Source: Marinomonas foliarum
Lineage (GTDB): Bacteria > Pseudomonadota > Gammaproteobacteria > Pseudomonadales > Marinomonadaceae
Length of the DNA: 58,394 bases
Reading direction: 5' to 3'
NCBI RefSeq assembly: GCF_003337275.1
Contig: NZ_QPJQ01000031.1
Span: 1 to 58,394, forward strand
Numbering within the stretch: position 1 is the stretch's first letter; each line of letters begins with the position of its first letter. Both the position numbers and the translations under genes were made by a program. Shown here piece by piece: positions 36,290 to 45,951 of this stretch. The notes beneath the pieces were generated by a model. The model searched no databases and was not told where the DNA came from. It saw nothing but the letters and a program-made list of their open reading frames with translations.

Positions 36290-36781
36290 CTATTTTTTCT
36301 TGGCTGGGATTTTATAAAGTTCCACCAATGTTTCTTCTTGCTTGTCACCCTGTAAGCATAGCCCCTCAGGGTCGATGAGAACGCGCCCATTCATTGCTTC
36401 ACGACCAAGTAACATTCTGTAGCCCATGGTATCTCTATTGGTTAGCGTGACTTCTGCTTCCCAAGTTTTATTACCAAGTGTCAGAGGTACACGAATGACA
36501 GGGCGGCTTTCTTTGTCTCCGCTCGAGCTTTTAATAACTCTTTGATCAACAAGCTGAGCTTCACAATGAACGGTTGCCTTACGATTCTTTTGTAGGGGAT
36601 GAACCTCAAAACGTACCCAGTGTTCATCATTGTGGGTAAAGCGCTTGATGTTAATCGCATGCATCGAAGAGGTTTTTGCCCCTGAATCTACTCTTGCTTT
36701 AATAGCTGGGATGTTTAGAGAGGGAAACGCACACCACTCCTCGCAACCAATTACTATTTTAGGATCACTTTGTTGATTCAT
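36290..36781 (-). CDS. Putative ATP-dependent zinc protease family (retropepsin-like) protein
   Basis: Cytosolic 163-residue protein of the PF05618 family, a retropepsin-like fold. The aspartate motif is IKARVDSGAKTSSMHA near residue 28, and the second hallmark RMLLGREAMNGRVLIDP lies near the C-terminus. Members are often beside rimK-type ATP-grasp genes and may trim glutamate tails or similar modifications. No rimK gene is visible here. It converges with the PAS gene and is divergent from the mutarotase gene. Confidence 0.9.
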   Translation of the reverse strand: MNQQSDPKIVIGCEEWCAFPSLNIPAIKARVDSGAKTSSMHAINIKRFTHNDEHWVRFEVHPLQKNRKATVHCEAQLVDQRVIKSSSGDKESRPVIRVPLTLGNKTWEAEVTLTNRDTMGYRMLLGREAMNGRVLIDPEGLCLQGDKQEETLVELYKIPAKKK

Positions 36782-37006
36782 AAAAAATTCAGCGCCTCTG
36801 GAAAGAAAAATAGAACACTCTATATATCAGGGAAATACCTGCTAGGTTGTTGTGTTTTATAGCTTAAAAGCGTGGTGAGGTTAAGTTTTAATTGCTGTTC
36901 TGATTGCTTATCTACTCTGCTGAATTGTTAGTATAACTTCAAACTATTGTAATCATATTGGCTGCAGTTAATATGGGCGTATTAAAACACTTTTATGGAG
37001 TTATAG

Positions 37007-37927
37007 ATGAATGGCCGACTGATTCAAGAGTTGGAAGAGCTGGGTGGTGAAATTCGCCCGTCAAGCTTTAGAAAATGTGATCAAATCATTATCGAGCAAC
37101 CGGGCTTCAGCGCATCCATCGCGTTGTGGGGCGGTCATTTAGAAAGCTTTATTCCTGCTGGTCAAGAGGACCTTCTTTTTCAATCCGTAAACCAAGGTGG
37201 AGAAGGGCGCTTCGGTCGCCGCCATTTTGGTGTTCCTGTATGTTGGCCGTGGTTTGGAGCCAATTATGTCCATGATGACTATCCTGCACATGGAGTAGCG
37301 CGTTATTTTCGCTGGGAATTTATCGAAGCGGGACGTTTTAAAAATGGCGACGTGAAAATTGTGATTCGTTTGGCGTCTGAAAATCATCCTTTGGTTGAAG
37401 AAATGTGGCCGTACGCTTTTGAATTGCGCCAAGTGTTTCGTTTCTCAAACAAAGGCTTCCGGATTAATTTCTCGGCAGCTAATCTATCTGATAAAGCTAT
37501 GCCAGTAAGTGAAGCGCTGCATACTTACTTCAATATATCGGACAACCAAACCGCAGAAGTGCATGGTCTAGAGCAAGTCACTTACGTTGACAAATTTGAT
37601 AACGGTAGTCGTCACCTTCAACAAGGTGCTGTGACGCCGTGTGATCATATGGATCGCGTCTATGTATCTGCACCAGATGTGTGCGAAATCCATGATCCAG
37701 GCTTGCAAAGAAAATTAGTAATCAGTACCGAAGGTAGCAATAGCACTGTGTTGTGGAACCCAGGTGCTGAATTGGCGAGACAGCGCGTTGATATGGAAGA
37801 CGAAGATTACCGACGTTTTGTTTGTGTGGAAGCCGCTAATGCTCTTACTGACGAATACGATATTCCTCCCGGTGGCATCCATCAGCTGAAACTAAAAGTG
37901 AGGCACAAGCCGCTGGTGAATGAATAG
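37007..37927 (+). CDS. yeaD: D-hexose-6-phosphate mutarotase
   Basis: Beta-sandwich sugar epimerase of the aldose 1-epimerase superfamily, 306 residues, interconverting anomers of glucose-6-phosphate or similar. Family features are GGHLESFIPAGQEDLLFQS, the substrate-contact stretch RRHFGVPVCWPWFG, PAHGVAR with the catalytic-site histidine, and SEALHTYFNI. FVCVEAANALTD near the end carries the catalytic glutamate. The length matches YeaD. It is monocistronic and ends in a strong terminator. Confidence 0.93.
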   Translation: MNGRLIQELEELGGEIRPSSFRKCDQIIIEQPGFSASIALWGGHLESFIPAGQEDLLFQSVNQGGEGRFGRRHFGVPVCWPWFGANYVHDDYPAHGVARYFRWEFIEAGRFKNGDVKIVIRLASENHPLVEEMWPYAFELRQVFRFSNKGFRINFSAANLSDKAMPVSEALHTYFNISDNQTAEVHGLEQVTYVDKFDNGSRHLQQGAVTPCDHMDRVYVSAPDVCEIHDPGLQRKLVISTEGSNSTVLWNPGAELARQRVDMEDEDYRRFVCVEAANALTDEYDIPPGGIHQLKLKVRHKPLVNE

Positions 37928-37960
37928 TGTTATTATTGGCTCATTGAGTGCCATAAAGTA

Positions 37961-37996
37961 AAAAGCCCGCTAGGAGTGATCCTAGCGGGCTTTTCT
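37961..37996 (+). terminator. Intrinsic terminator after mutarotase gene
   Basis: AAAAGCCCGCTAGGA / TCCTAGCGGGCTTTT stem with a short loop, A-run and T-run. It can serve both the mutarotase gene and the convergent crc gene. Confidence 0.88.
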
Positions 37997-38038
37997 TTGA
38001 CTATGAGGGCGCTCAAGAATTTTTGTGTTTAAGAACTC

Positions 38039-38815
38039 TTAGTCAATATTGTATTCTACGATTAATGGCGCGTGGTCAGAAAAACGCTGACCTTTATAAA
38101 TCGTGCCACCTTGAATTAGGTTTTTGATACCAGGCGTGGCGATTTGATAATCTAAACGACCGCCTTCATCCAGCTTCCAAGCACGCTCATAGTCTGGCCA
38201 CCAAGTGTATTGTTTGTCTTGCTTATTCACTTGGCGGAACGCATCTATGTATTCCAACTCATTGAAGATTTCGTTAATCCATTTGCGCTCTTCTGGTAAG
38301 AAGCCAGAGTTGCGTTGGTTAACGAACCAGCTGCTCACATCAATCGGTGAACGCGCCACGTTGGCCGTACCACAAAAAATAAATTCACGACGCTTGCGAC
38401 GAGTTTTAATTAAGTGGTTTTTAAAGCCTTCCATGAAGCGATATTTATGTTCTTGCAATGCTTCTTCATGATTGGAGCCATGAGGCGTTAAGAAAGCACC
38501 TATGCTTACTTTATCGAAGTCTGCTTGAATAAAGCGCCCTTCAAAGTCGCATTCAGGGAATCCCATTCCTGTCATAATGGCTTTAGGCATGGTTTTGCAA
38601 TAGATCGCAACCCCAGCTTGCTCAGGGTTTTCCATGGAGTCAAAGAAGTATGTGTTGTACCCAGGCGGGAAAAACACACTGTCATTTAACGTACGTTCGT
38701 CTGCCTGTATGTCTTGTAGACATACAACATCTGGGTCCTGACGAACCATCCATTCAAAAAAGCCGCGTTCTGCTGCTTGTCTTATACCGTTTACATTAAG
38801 GCTGATGACCTTCAT
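38039..38815 (-). CDS. crc: Crc-like catabolite repression protein (exonuclease III/EEP fold)
   Basis: Protein of 258 residues with the exonuclease-endonuclease-phosphatase fold. It resembles Pseudomonas Crc, the Hfq partner in carbon catabolite repression, more than an active exonuclease III. The metal-site glutamate of ExoIII is D35 here (CLQDIQ). The catalytic GDxN segment reads GTAN at 149-152, so the aspartate is lost, although the terminal SDHAPL is kept. It includes the Crc-like TRRKRREFIFCG segment. Gene context agrees: crc and pyrE are neighbours in Pseudomonas too. Automatic annotation may call this xth, so nuclease activity should not be assumed. Confidence 0.85.
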   Translation of the reverse strand: MKVISLNVNGIRQAAERGFFEWMVRQDPDVVCLQDIQADERTLNDSVFFPPGYNTYFFDSMENPEQAGVAIYCKTMPKAIMTGMGFPECDFEGRFIQADFDKVSIGAFLTPHGSNHEEALQEHKYRFMEGFKNHLIKTRRKRREFIFCGTANVARSPIDVSSWFVNQRNSGFLPEERKWINEIFNELEYIDAFRQVNKQDKQYTWWPDYERAWKLDEGGRLDYQIATPGIKNLIQGGTIYKGQRFSDHAPLIVEYNID

Positions 38816-38933
38816 TTCTGGTCCCTACAATTCCTAGCCGTGTGTTATATTAGCACCTATCCAATGTTGGCATGGCTTCGCTCGTTCTTGGCGGTGCTGT
38901 GTTGTGTATTATTTTTATCTTTCTGGAGTTGGC

Positions 38934-39581
38934 ATGAAACCTTACCAAAGAGACTTTATCGAATTCGCTATTGAGCAAAATGTGCTACGTTTTGGCGAAT
39001 TCACGCTTAAATCAGGACGCGTAAGTCCTTACTTTTTTAATGCCGGCTTATTTAGTTCAGGCCAAGCACTTGCGAAGTTAGGGCGCTTTTACGCAACCTC
39101 ATTAATGGAAGCAAATGTTCCATTTGATGTTCTGTTTGGTCCAGCCTATAAAGGTATTCCATTAGCAACAACAACAGCAGTTGCCCTGTATGACCATCAT
39201 AATGTAGACACACCATACGTTTTCAACCGTAAAGAAGCAAAAACTCACGGTGAAGGCGGCTCTCTAGTTGGTGCTCCTTTAGCAGGTAATGTCATGATTA
39301 TTGATGACGTTATTACCGCAGGAACAGCCATTCGAGAGGTTATGGCTATTATTAAAGATGCTAATGCCACTCCCGCTGGTGTTCTTATCGCCCTAGATCG
39401 TCAAGAACGAGGCCAGGGTGAATTGTCTGCCATTCAAGAAGTCGAACGTGACTTCGGAATGCCAGTTATTAGCATTGTCTCTTTAAACGACATCATGATG
39501 TATTTAGCAGAACAGGATTCTCCTGAGTTTGCGCAACATCTTAATGCGGTTAAAGAATACCGTCATCAATACGGTATTTGA
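38934..39581 (+). CDS. pyrE: Orotate phosphoribosyltransferase
   Basis: Converts orotate and PRPP to OMP, the fifth step of pyrimidine synthesis. The 215-residue product has [15 protein letters not shown], the catalytic KxxxK-type loop [13 protein letters not shown] and the PRPP loop [14 protein letters not shown]. The start is the ATG at 38934, six bases after GGAG; ten upstream codons are open but not conserved. It is divergent from crc and convergent with slmA at a long hairpin terminator. Confidence 0.97.
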   Translation: MKPYQRDFIEFAIEQNVLRFGEFTLKSGRVSPYFFNAGLFSSGQALAKLGRFYATSLMEANVPFDVLFGPAYKGIPLATTTAVALYDHHNVDTPYVFNRKEAKTHGEGGSLVGAPLAGNVMIIDDVITAGTAIREVMAIIKDANATPAGVLIALDRQERGQGELSAIQEVERDFGMPVISIVSLNDIMMYLAEQDSPEFAQHLNAVKEYRHQYGI

Positions 39582-39592
39582 TGCAAAACATT

Positions 39593-39630
39593 TCGTTAAG
39601 GTTTTAGATAATAATCTAAAACCTTAACGA
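39593..39630. terminator. Bidirectional terminator with 17-bp perfect stem
   Basis: TCGTTAAGGTTTTAGAT (39593-39609) and ATCTAAAACCTTAACGA (39614-39630) pair perfectly around AATA. It serves the convergent pyrE and slmA genes and includes the slmA stop codon at 39624-39626 inside the stem. The stem is AT-rich with only short flanking T-runs. Confidence 0.75.
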
Positions 39631-40217
39631 TTTAGCATCAAGTTCTGTGCCAATACTGTCCATTGCTCTTGCCAAATGTCCATTGGCTTAACTTTAAATT
39701 CGCTGCGAACGTAATGGCGGATCTTACCTTCGATAATTGCAATCAGAAAATTCGCACATGGCGCAACCCCCATCGTTGGTCGTAGGCCTTGCTTTAAGTC
39801 TGCTTCACGAATGATCTGCTTTAACTGGGTTTCGATACGGTCAAATACTTGTGCAATACGAACTCTAAGTCGTTCCGTCTCACCAGCTAGCGCATCTGCA
39901 GTTAATAAACGGCACATGCCTGGATTTTGTTCGGCAAAACCAAGAATCAGCTTCATGATGACTTCTATACGAGAAACCACATTCGACTCTTCTTGGATGA
40001 TCAAATTGATGCGAGTAAAAAGGCTTTCCTCAATAAACTCGATTAAGCCTTCAAACATTTTCGCTTTACTGGGGAAATGACGATACAGAGCAGCTTCCGA
40101 TACACCAACTTGTTTTGCCAGAGCAGACGTAGTTATACGTGCTCCTGGGCTGCTTTCTAGCATTTGTGCTAGAGATTGCAGTATTTGAGTGCGGCGATCG
40201 TTTTTTTTATTGCTCAT
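39624..40217 (-). CDS. slmA: Nucleoid occlusion factor SlmA (TetR family)
   Basis: DNA-binding protein of 197 residues that blocks FtsZ ring assembly over the nucleoid. The N-terminal TetR helix-turn-helix is at about 25-60 ([32 protein letters not shown], read as two parts). The C-terminal part ([32 protein letters not shown]) is characteristic of SlmA/Ttk. Its position between pyrE and argB matches the gammaproteobacterial order. SlmA-binding sites on the chromosome cannot be judged from this window. Confidence 0.95.
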   Translation of the reverse strand: MSNKKNDRRTQILQSLAQMLESSPGARITTSALAKQVGVSEAALYRHFPSKAKMFEGLIEFIEESLFTRINLIIQEESNVVSRIEVIMKLILGFAEQNPGMCRLLTADALAGETERLRVRIAQVFDRIETQLKQIIREADLKQGLRPTMGVAPCANFLIAIIEGKIRHYVRSEFKVKPMDIWQEQWTVLAQNLMLNR

Positions 40218-40279
40218 GTGTCGAGTCCAGTTTTCTGCCAGTGTTATTTATTGCTTGTACTGATTGCTTTTACCTAGGC

Positions 40280-41512
<1,233 letters not shown>

Positions 41513-41971
41513 TTACTTGGTGCCTGTGTGACCAAAGCCGCCTTCACCACGTTCGGTGCTTTCGAATTCCGTGACAATATTAAATTCTGCTTGAACAACA
41601 GGAAGCAAAACTAATTGAGCGACACGTTCGCCAGGTTCAATGGTGAATGTTGTATTGCCACGGTTCCAACAAGACACCATTAGCTCACCTTGGTAATCTG
41701 AATCGATTAAACCTACTAGGTTGCCCAATACAATGCCATGTTTATGGCCTAATCCAGAGCGTGGCAAAATAGTTGCTGCTAAATTTGGGTCTTGGATGTA
41801 AATAGACAAGCCTGTTGGTAGTAGCGTTGTTTCACCTGGTGCAAGGTCGATTGCCTGATCAAGGCAAGCGCGCAAATCCAAACCAGCAGAACCTTCTGTC
41901 GCATAAGTTGGTAATGGGATTTCTTTGCCGATTTTGTCGCTCAGGATTTTTAATTGAATCGCTTGTTTCAT
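41513..41971 (-). CDS. dut: dUTP diphosphatase
   Basis: Trimeric dUTPase of 152 residues that hydrolyses dUTP to dUMP, keeping uracil out of DNA. The five family motifs are visible: GLDLRA (1), [10 protein letters not shown] (2), [11 protein letters not shown] (3), GERVAQLVL (4) and the C-terminal GEGGFGHTG (5). The length is normal. It follows coaBC by 36 bases on the same strand, as in most gammaproteobacteria. Confidence 0.97.
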   Translation of the reverse strand: MKQAIQLKILSDKIGKEIPLPTYATEGSAGLDLRACLDQAIDLAPGETTLLPTGLSIYIQDPNLAATILPRSGLGHKHGIVLGNLVGLIDSDYQGELMVSCWNRGNTTFTIEPGERVAQLVLLPVVQAEFNIVTEFESTERGEGGFGHTGTK

Positions 41972-42007
41972 GGTTATCTTCTCTTTTCTCTTAATGCATG
42001 ATGAGGT

Positions 42008-43231
42008 TTAAGGCGCAGACTTAATGTGTTGCTGAATAAACTCAACGAGTTGGTTTGCTAGGTTGCTTTTTGCGGCTTTGTCAGGTGACCAAATTTTGTC
42101 TTTGGTAATCACTGTGACTTGGTTTTCATCTTGGTTAAAACCAATATCCGCACGAGATACGTCATTGGCGATAATGATGTCCAGACCTTTGCGTTCTAGC
42201 TTGCTTTTCGCGTATTCGATCACATTTTGTGTTTCAGCCGCGAAGCCCACTATGGTTTTGGCGCGTTTTTGTAGGACAAGTGTCGCTATTATGTCTGGGT
42301 TTTTAACCAGCGTCAGAGTCATTTCATCCGTGTCGGATTGTTTCTTCATCTTTTGATCGCTGGCGGCTTTCATTTTGAAGTCGGCAACGGCTGCGGCACC
42401 AATGAATACATCAGCTTGAGTGCTCATGCTCTGCTCGCACGCAGCTAGCATTTCATCAGCGCTTTTTACTGCAATAATATTCGCTCCAGTGGGCGGTGTT
42501 AATTGTACTGGGCCACTAACCAAGGTGACTCTCGCGCCACGGGCAATGGCTGCACTGGCGAGGGCGTAACCCATTTTACCTGAGCTGTGATTACTGATGT
42601 AACGAACTGGGTCGATAGATTCCATGGTTGGACCTGCGGTAATAACCCAGTGTTGGCCAGTTAGATCTTGCTCGATTAGAGAGCCTTGGAAATGCGCGAT
42701 AACAGCATTAAAAATATCATTCGGCTCACTCATGCGCCCAGGCCCAATATCACCGCAAGCTTGCGCGCCATCAGCAGGTCCGATGTTTAATACGCCTCGT
42801 TCGGCTAGTAGTTTTGCATTGGCTTGTGTTGCAGGATGGCGCCACATGGCTTGGTTCATAGCAGGAGCAATCAAAACAGGGGATTCGGTGGCTAAACATA
42901 GGGTGCTTAATAAGTCGTTTGCCATGCCTTGAGCATAGCGCGCCATGAAGTCAGCAGAAGCGGGTGCAATGACGATTAAGTCAGCCCATTTTGCTAGCTC
43001 TATATGTCCCATTCCCGCTTCGGCATTTGGGTCTAATAAGGTACTGCGAACAGGGTTGCCAGAGATAGCTTGTAGGGTCATCTCAGTGACAAAAGCTTTT
43101 GCACCTTCTGTTAAAACGACTTGAACCTCAGCGTCAGCCTTAGTTAACAAACGAATTAACTCGATGCTTTTATAAGCAGCGATGCCACCAGTAATACCTA
43201 ATAGAATGCGTTTTTGAGCGAGACTTGACAT
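42008..43231 (-). CDS. coaBC: CoaBC: phosphopantothenoylcysteine synthetase/decarboxylase
   Basis: Bifunctional enzyme converting 4'-phosphopantothenate plus cysteine to 4'-phosphopantetheine. The N-terminal FMN-dependent decarboxylase (about 1-190) has GITGGIAAYKS, APASADFMARYAQG and APAMNQAMW, with CGDIGPGRM at the catalytic-cysteine loop. The C-terminal synthetase (about 195-400) has ITAGPTMESIDPVRYISN and KNPDII. Start at 43231 (MSSLAQKRILLGI), six bases after GAGAAG; the frame is open 14 codons further upstream. It works with coaD (17.1 kb) in coenzyme A synthesis. Confidence 0.96.
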   Translation of the reverse strand: MSSLAQKRILLGITGGIAAYKSIELIRLLTKADAEVQVVLTEGAKAFVTEMTLQAISGNPVRSTLLDPNAEAGMGHIELAKWADLIVIAPASADFMARYAQGMANDLLSTLCLATESPVLIAPAMNQAMWRHPATQANAKLLAERGVLNIGPADGAQACGDIGPGRMSEPNDIFNAVIAHFQGSLIEQDLTGQHWVITAGPTMESIDPVRYISNHSSGKMGYALASAAIARGARVTLVSGPVQLTPPTGANIIAVKSADEMLAACEQSMSTQADVFIGAAAVADFKMKAASDQKMKKQSDTDEMTLTLVKNPDIIATLVLQKRAKTIVGFAAETQNVIEYAKSKLERKGLDIIIANDVSRADIGFNQDENQVTVITKDKIWSPDKAAKSNLANQLVEFIQQHIKSAP

Positions 43232-43367
43232 AAAAAACTTCTCAATTCGATCTGTGATAGATAAGGTTAGCAAATAAGGCAGGATGCCTTTTGCGAGTAT
43301 TTTTACGTTACCGCTAACTTTGCTTGTCTAAGTTAAAGCAAGATTATCATGTATCAAGGAGTAGATC

Positions 43368-44042
43368 ATGAGTATTAAACATTGGCCTGAGCAGGAAAGG
43401 CCGCGTGAGAAACTAATTCACCAAGGTGCAGGCGCCTTAAGTGACTCTGAACTTTTAGCTATTTTCCTTCGTACTGGAACGCAAGGCATCAGCGCGGTCG
43501 AGCTTGCTCGGCAAGTATTGTCTCAGTTTGGTGGTTTGCGAGCATTAATGTCGGCGAGCCGAGAGGAGTTTTGTCAAGGCTTTGGCTTAGGGGATGCAAA
43601 ATACACTCAGCTGCAAGCTGTACTGGAAATGTCCAAGCGCCATCTGCAAGAGCAGCTAATGCGCGAAACTGTGTTCACCAGTGCAGAACACGTCCGAACT
43701 TATCTTTCTTCCCAGTTACGCCATTCGCAGCGAGAAGTCTTCGCGGTGCTCTTCTTAGATACTCAGCACCGATTAATTCGTTACCAAGAGCTTTTTATGG
43801 GCACCATCGATGCTGCCGCGGTTTACCCTCGTGAGGTCGTTAAAGCAGCACTGCAATACAATGCCGCCGCGGTAATCCTCGCCCATAATCATCCAAGTGG
43901 CGTAGCCGAACCGAGCCAAGCGGATATCAGTATTACCGAGAAAATCAAACGGGCTCTTGATCTCGTCGATGTGCGGCTGTTGGATCACTTTGTGGTCGGC
44001 GATGGCTCGCCAGTGTCCTTGGCTGAGAGGGGACTGGTATAG
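43368..44042 (+). CDS. radC: RadC-family JAB/MPN protein
   Basis: Protein of 224 residues with an N-terminal helix-hairpin-helix part (about 1-80, [16 protein letters not shown]) and a C-terminal JAB/MPN domain. The metal-binding motif is [15 protein letters not shown], with an upstream glutamate in the [13 protein letters not shown] region. Despite the historical name its role in DNA repair is doubtful. It is divergent from coaBC and upstream of rpmB, a common arrangement. Confidence 0.95.
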   Translation: MSIKHWPEQERPREKLIHQGAGALSDSELLAIFLRTGTQGISAVELARQVLSQFGGLRALMSASREEFCQGFGLGDAKYTQLQAVLEMSKRHLQEQLMRETVFTSAEHVRTYLSSQLRHSQREVFAVLFLDTQHRLIRYQELFMGTIDAAAVYPREVVKAALQYNAAAVILAHNHPSGVAEPSQADISITEKIKRALDLVDVRLLDHFVVGDGSPVSLAERGLV

Positions 44043-44232
44043 GCGGTTTTACAATGAAGATAGTGATGCTCTGTAGAGGTAAACGCTAGTTTCAATAAGA
44101 AGTGCGACTATATGTTTCGTTGGTGCTTTTTGTTCGAACGCGCCAATTGATCATTTTTTTAACAAAAGAATTGCTCAATGGGTTGGCTTATGGGAAAATG
44201 CGCGCCGCTATATCCTCGGTATGGGATTTTTT

Positions 44233-44278
44233 TGATTCATAAGGAATCATGCTCCGCCTGAGGAAGTGAAACACTTCC
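44233..44278 (+). promoter_or_regulatory. Two small hairpins in the rpmB leader
   Basis: TGATTC-ATAAG-GAATCA (44233-44249) and GGAAGTG-AAA-CACTTCC (44262-44278) are adjacent stems just upstream of rpmB. Ribosomal-protein leaders often carry autoregulatory RNA, so the pair may be functional. No known L28 leader motif is identified. Confidence 0.4.
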
Positions 44279-44312
44279 AATAATCTTTCTGGATAGCAAA
44301 AGGTATTTAATT

Positions 44313-44549
44313 ATGTCTCGCGTATGTCAAGTTACTGGGAAGCGTCCTGTTACAGGTAACAACGTTTCTCACTCAAAACGCCGTACTAAACGTCGTTTTC
44401 TTCCTAACCTTCATTGGCACCGTTTTTGGGTCGAAGGTGAAAACCGTTACATCCGTTTACGTGTATCTTCTAAAGGTATGCGTATTATCGATAAAAAGGG
44501 CATTGAAACAGTTCTTGTTGAAATGCGCGCTAACGGCGAAAAAGTATAA
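44313..44549 (+). CDS. rpmB: 50S ribosomal protein L28
   Basis: Large-subunit ribosomal protein of 78 residues: basic, beginning [20 protein letters not shown], with [10 protein letters not shown] and the C-terminal [16 protein letters not shown]. The sequence lacks the zinc-binding cysteine pairs, so it is the C-minus type typical of gammaproteobacteria. AAAAGG precedes the ATG. It is cotranscribed with rpmG 11 bases downstream. Confidence 0.98.
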   Translation: MSRVCQVTGKRPVTGNNVSHSKRRTKRRFLPNLHWHRFWVEGENRYIRLRVSSKGMRIIDKKGIETVLVEMRANGEKV

Positions 44550-44560
44550 GGATCTGAATC

Positions 44561-44731
44561 ATGGCTTCTAAAGGCGCTCGCGATCTAATTCGCATGGTAT
44601 CTTCTGCTGGTACTGGTCACTTTTACACAACTGACAAGAACAAGCGAAATACTCCGGACAAACTTGAAATGAAAAAGTTTGATCCTGTTGTACGTAAGCA
44701 CGTTATGTACAAAGAAGCGAAAATTAAATAA
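44561..44731 (+). CDS. rpmG: 50S ribosomal protein L33
   Basis: Large-subunit ribosomal protein of 56 residues with the L33 pattern [23 protein letters not shown] (read in two parts) and [19 protein letters not shown]. It has no zinc-ribbon cysteines. It lies 11 bases after rpmB with AAGGATCTGAATC before the ATG, and a terminator follows. Confidence 0.98.
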   Translation: MASKGARDLIRMVSSAGTGHFYTTDKNKRNTPDKLEMKKFDPVVRKHVMYKEAKIK

Positions 44732-44752
44732 TTTTCGGTCTTTGTCAAAAGG

Positions 44753-44778
44753 AACCGACTCAGTGAGTCGGTTTTTTT
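44753..44778 (+). terminator. Intrinsic terminator after rpmBG
   Basis: AACCGACTC / GAGTCGGTT stem followed by TTTTTTT, 22 bases past rpmG. Confidence 0.9.
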
Positions 44779-44895
44779 GTATCTAATAGAAACACCTTGT
44801 TCATTTGGTCAATATTTTTCCTGTGGCAATTAGTAGCTGCACTTTATTTGTTTACTCAGTATTGTCTGTGTGTCTAGTCATCATTGAGGTTAACT

Positions 44896-45714
44896 ATGCC
44901 TGAGTTACCAGAAGTAGAAACCACCTTACGTGGCATCGAGCCCAAATTAGTTGGACGCACTCTTGCTAGAGTGGATATTCGTCAGCCAAAGCTGCGCTGG
45001 TTAATCACGCCTGAGCTAAGCTCAGAAATGGTAGGTGAGGAAATTACTCATCTTTCCCGTCGTGGTAAATACATTGGTATTCATACGTCAAAAGGCACCT
45101 TGATTGTTCATCTTGGTATGACTGGTAGTTTGTATTTTGTGCCTGCCGAGACGCCGCCGTTGTTTCATGATCATGTGGATTTTTGCTTTGCCGATGACGA
45201 TGTATGGTTGAGATATACGGATCCGAGACGTTTCGGGGCAATTCTGTGGACAACGAAAGATTGGAAAGAGCATGAACTAATCGCACATTTAGGCCCAGAG
45301 CCGCTCTCAGAGCTTTTTAATGCTGACATGCTGTACGCTAGAGCGAAGGGGCGCAAAGTTCCTATTAAGACTTTTATCATGGACAGCAAGATCGTGGTGG
45401 GAGTTGGTAATATTTATGCGAATGAAGCGCTATTTAAAGCGGGAATCCGTCCAGATCGTTTGGCGGGTAAAATTAGTAAAGTGCGTCTGGCGCGTTTGGT
45501 AGAATGCATTAAAGTGGTGCTGGCCGCTGCCATTAAACAGGGCGGAACCACGCTAAAAGACTTTGTTGGTGGTGATGGCAAACCGGGCTACTTTAAACAA
45601 GAATTAGCGGTTTATGGTCGAGCAGACAAACCATGTATCTCATGCAATGCTCCCTTAAAAGAAATTCGTCAGGCTCAACGTAGCACGGTTTTTTGCGTTA
45701 ATTGCCAATCTTGA
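44896..45714 (+). CDS. mutM: Formamidopyrimidine-DNA glycosylase
   Basis: Base-excision repair enzyme removing 8-oxoguanine and formamidopyrimidines, with AP-lyase activity. The 272-residue protein starts MPELPEVET; after Met removal Pro1 is the nucleophile and Glu2 acid/base. RRGKYIGIH supplies the phosphate-contact lysine. The C-terminal zinc finger has four cysteines in CISCN and CVNCQ. The start was set at 44896 because the enzyme needs Pro immediately after Met; GAGG lies six bases upstream. Confidence 0.97.
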   Translation: MPELPEVETTLRGIEPKLVGRTLARVDIRQPKLRWLITPELSSEMVGEEITHLSRRGKYIGIHTSKGTLIVHLGMTGSLYFVPAETPPLFHDHVDFCFADDDVWLRYTDPRRFGAILWTTKDWKEHELIAHLGPEPLSELFNADMLYARAKGRKVPIKTFIMDSKIVVGVGNIYANEALFKAGIRPDRLAGKISKVRLARLVECIKVVLAAAIKQGGTTLKDFVGGDGKPGYFKQELAVYGRADKPCISCNAPLKEIRQAQRSTVFCVNCQS

Positions 45715-45897
45715 CCATTTGTTTATGTCTGCATGAGATTGGCGGCATAAGAATTGCTGTTCAGCTATAATGGGTAATTGTTGTTACCTAGAAAAAAGTG
45801 TTTTCTGGATTGGCTTTTTGCCATATAAGTAAGAATATTGCTTAAAATGTGCATATATCGTTGCGGTATGGAGTTAATCGGTTTATTTTTGACCAGT

Positions 45898-45921
45898 TAG
45901 GCAAGATTCTATAGTTGCCTA
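45898..45921 (+). promoter_or_regulatory. Small inverted repeat upstream of nucleoside transporter
   Basis: TAGGCAA (45898-45904) and TTGCCTA (45915-45921) lie 31-54 bases before the binding-protein gene. It could be an operator or a leader stem; the short arms make this tentative. Confidence 0.35.
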
Positions 45922-45951
45922 GAACATATTACATAAATAAGAGGAATTGGA

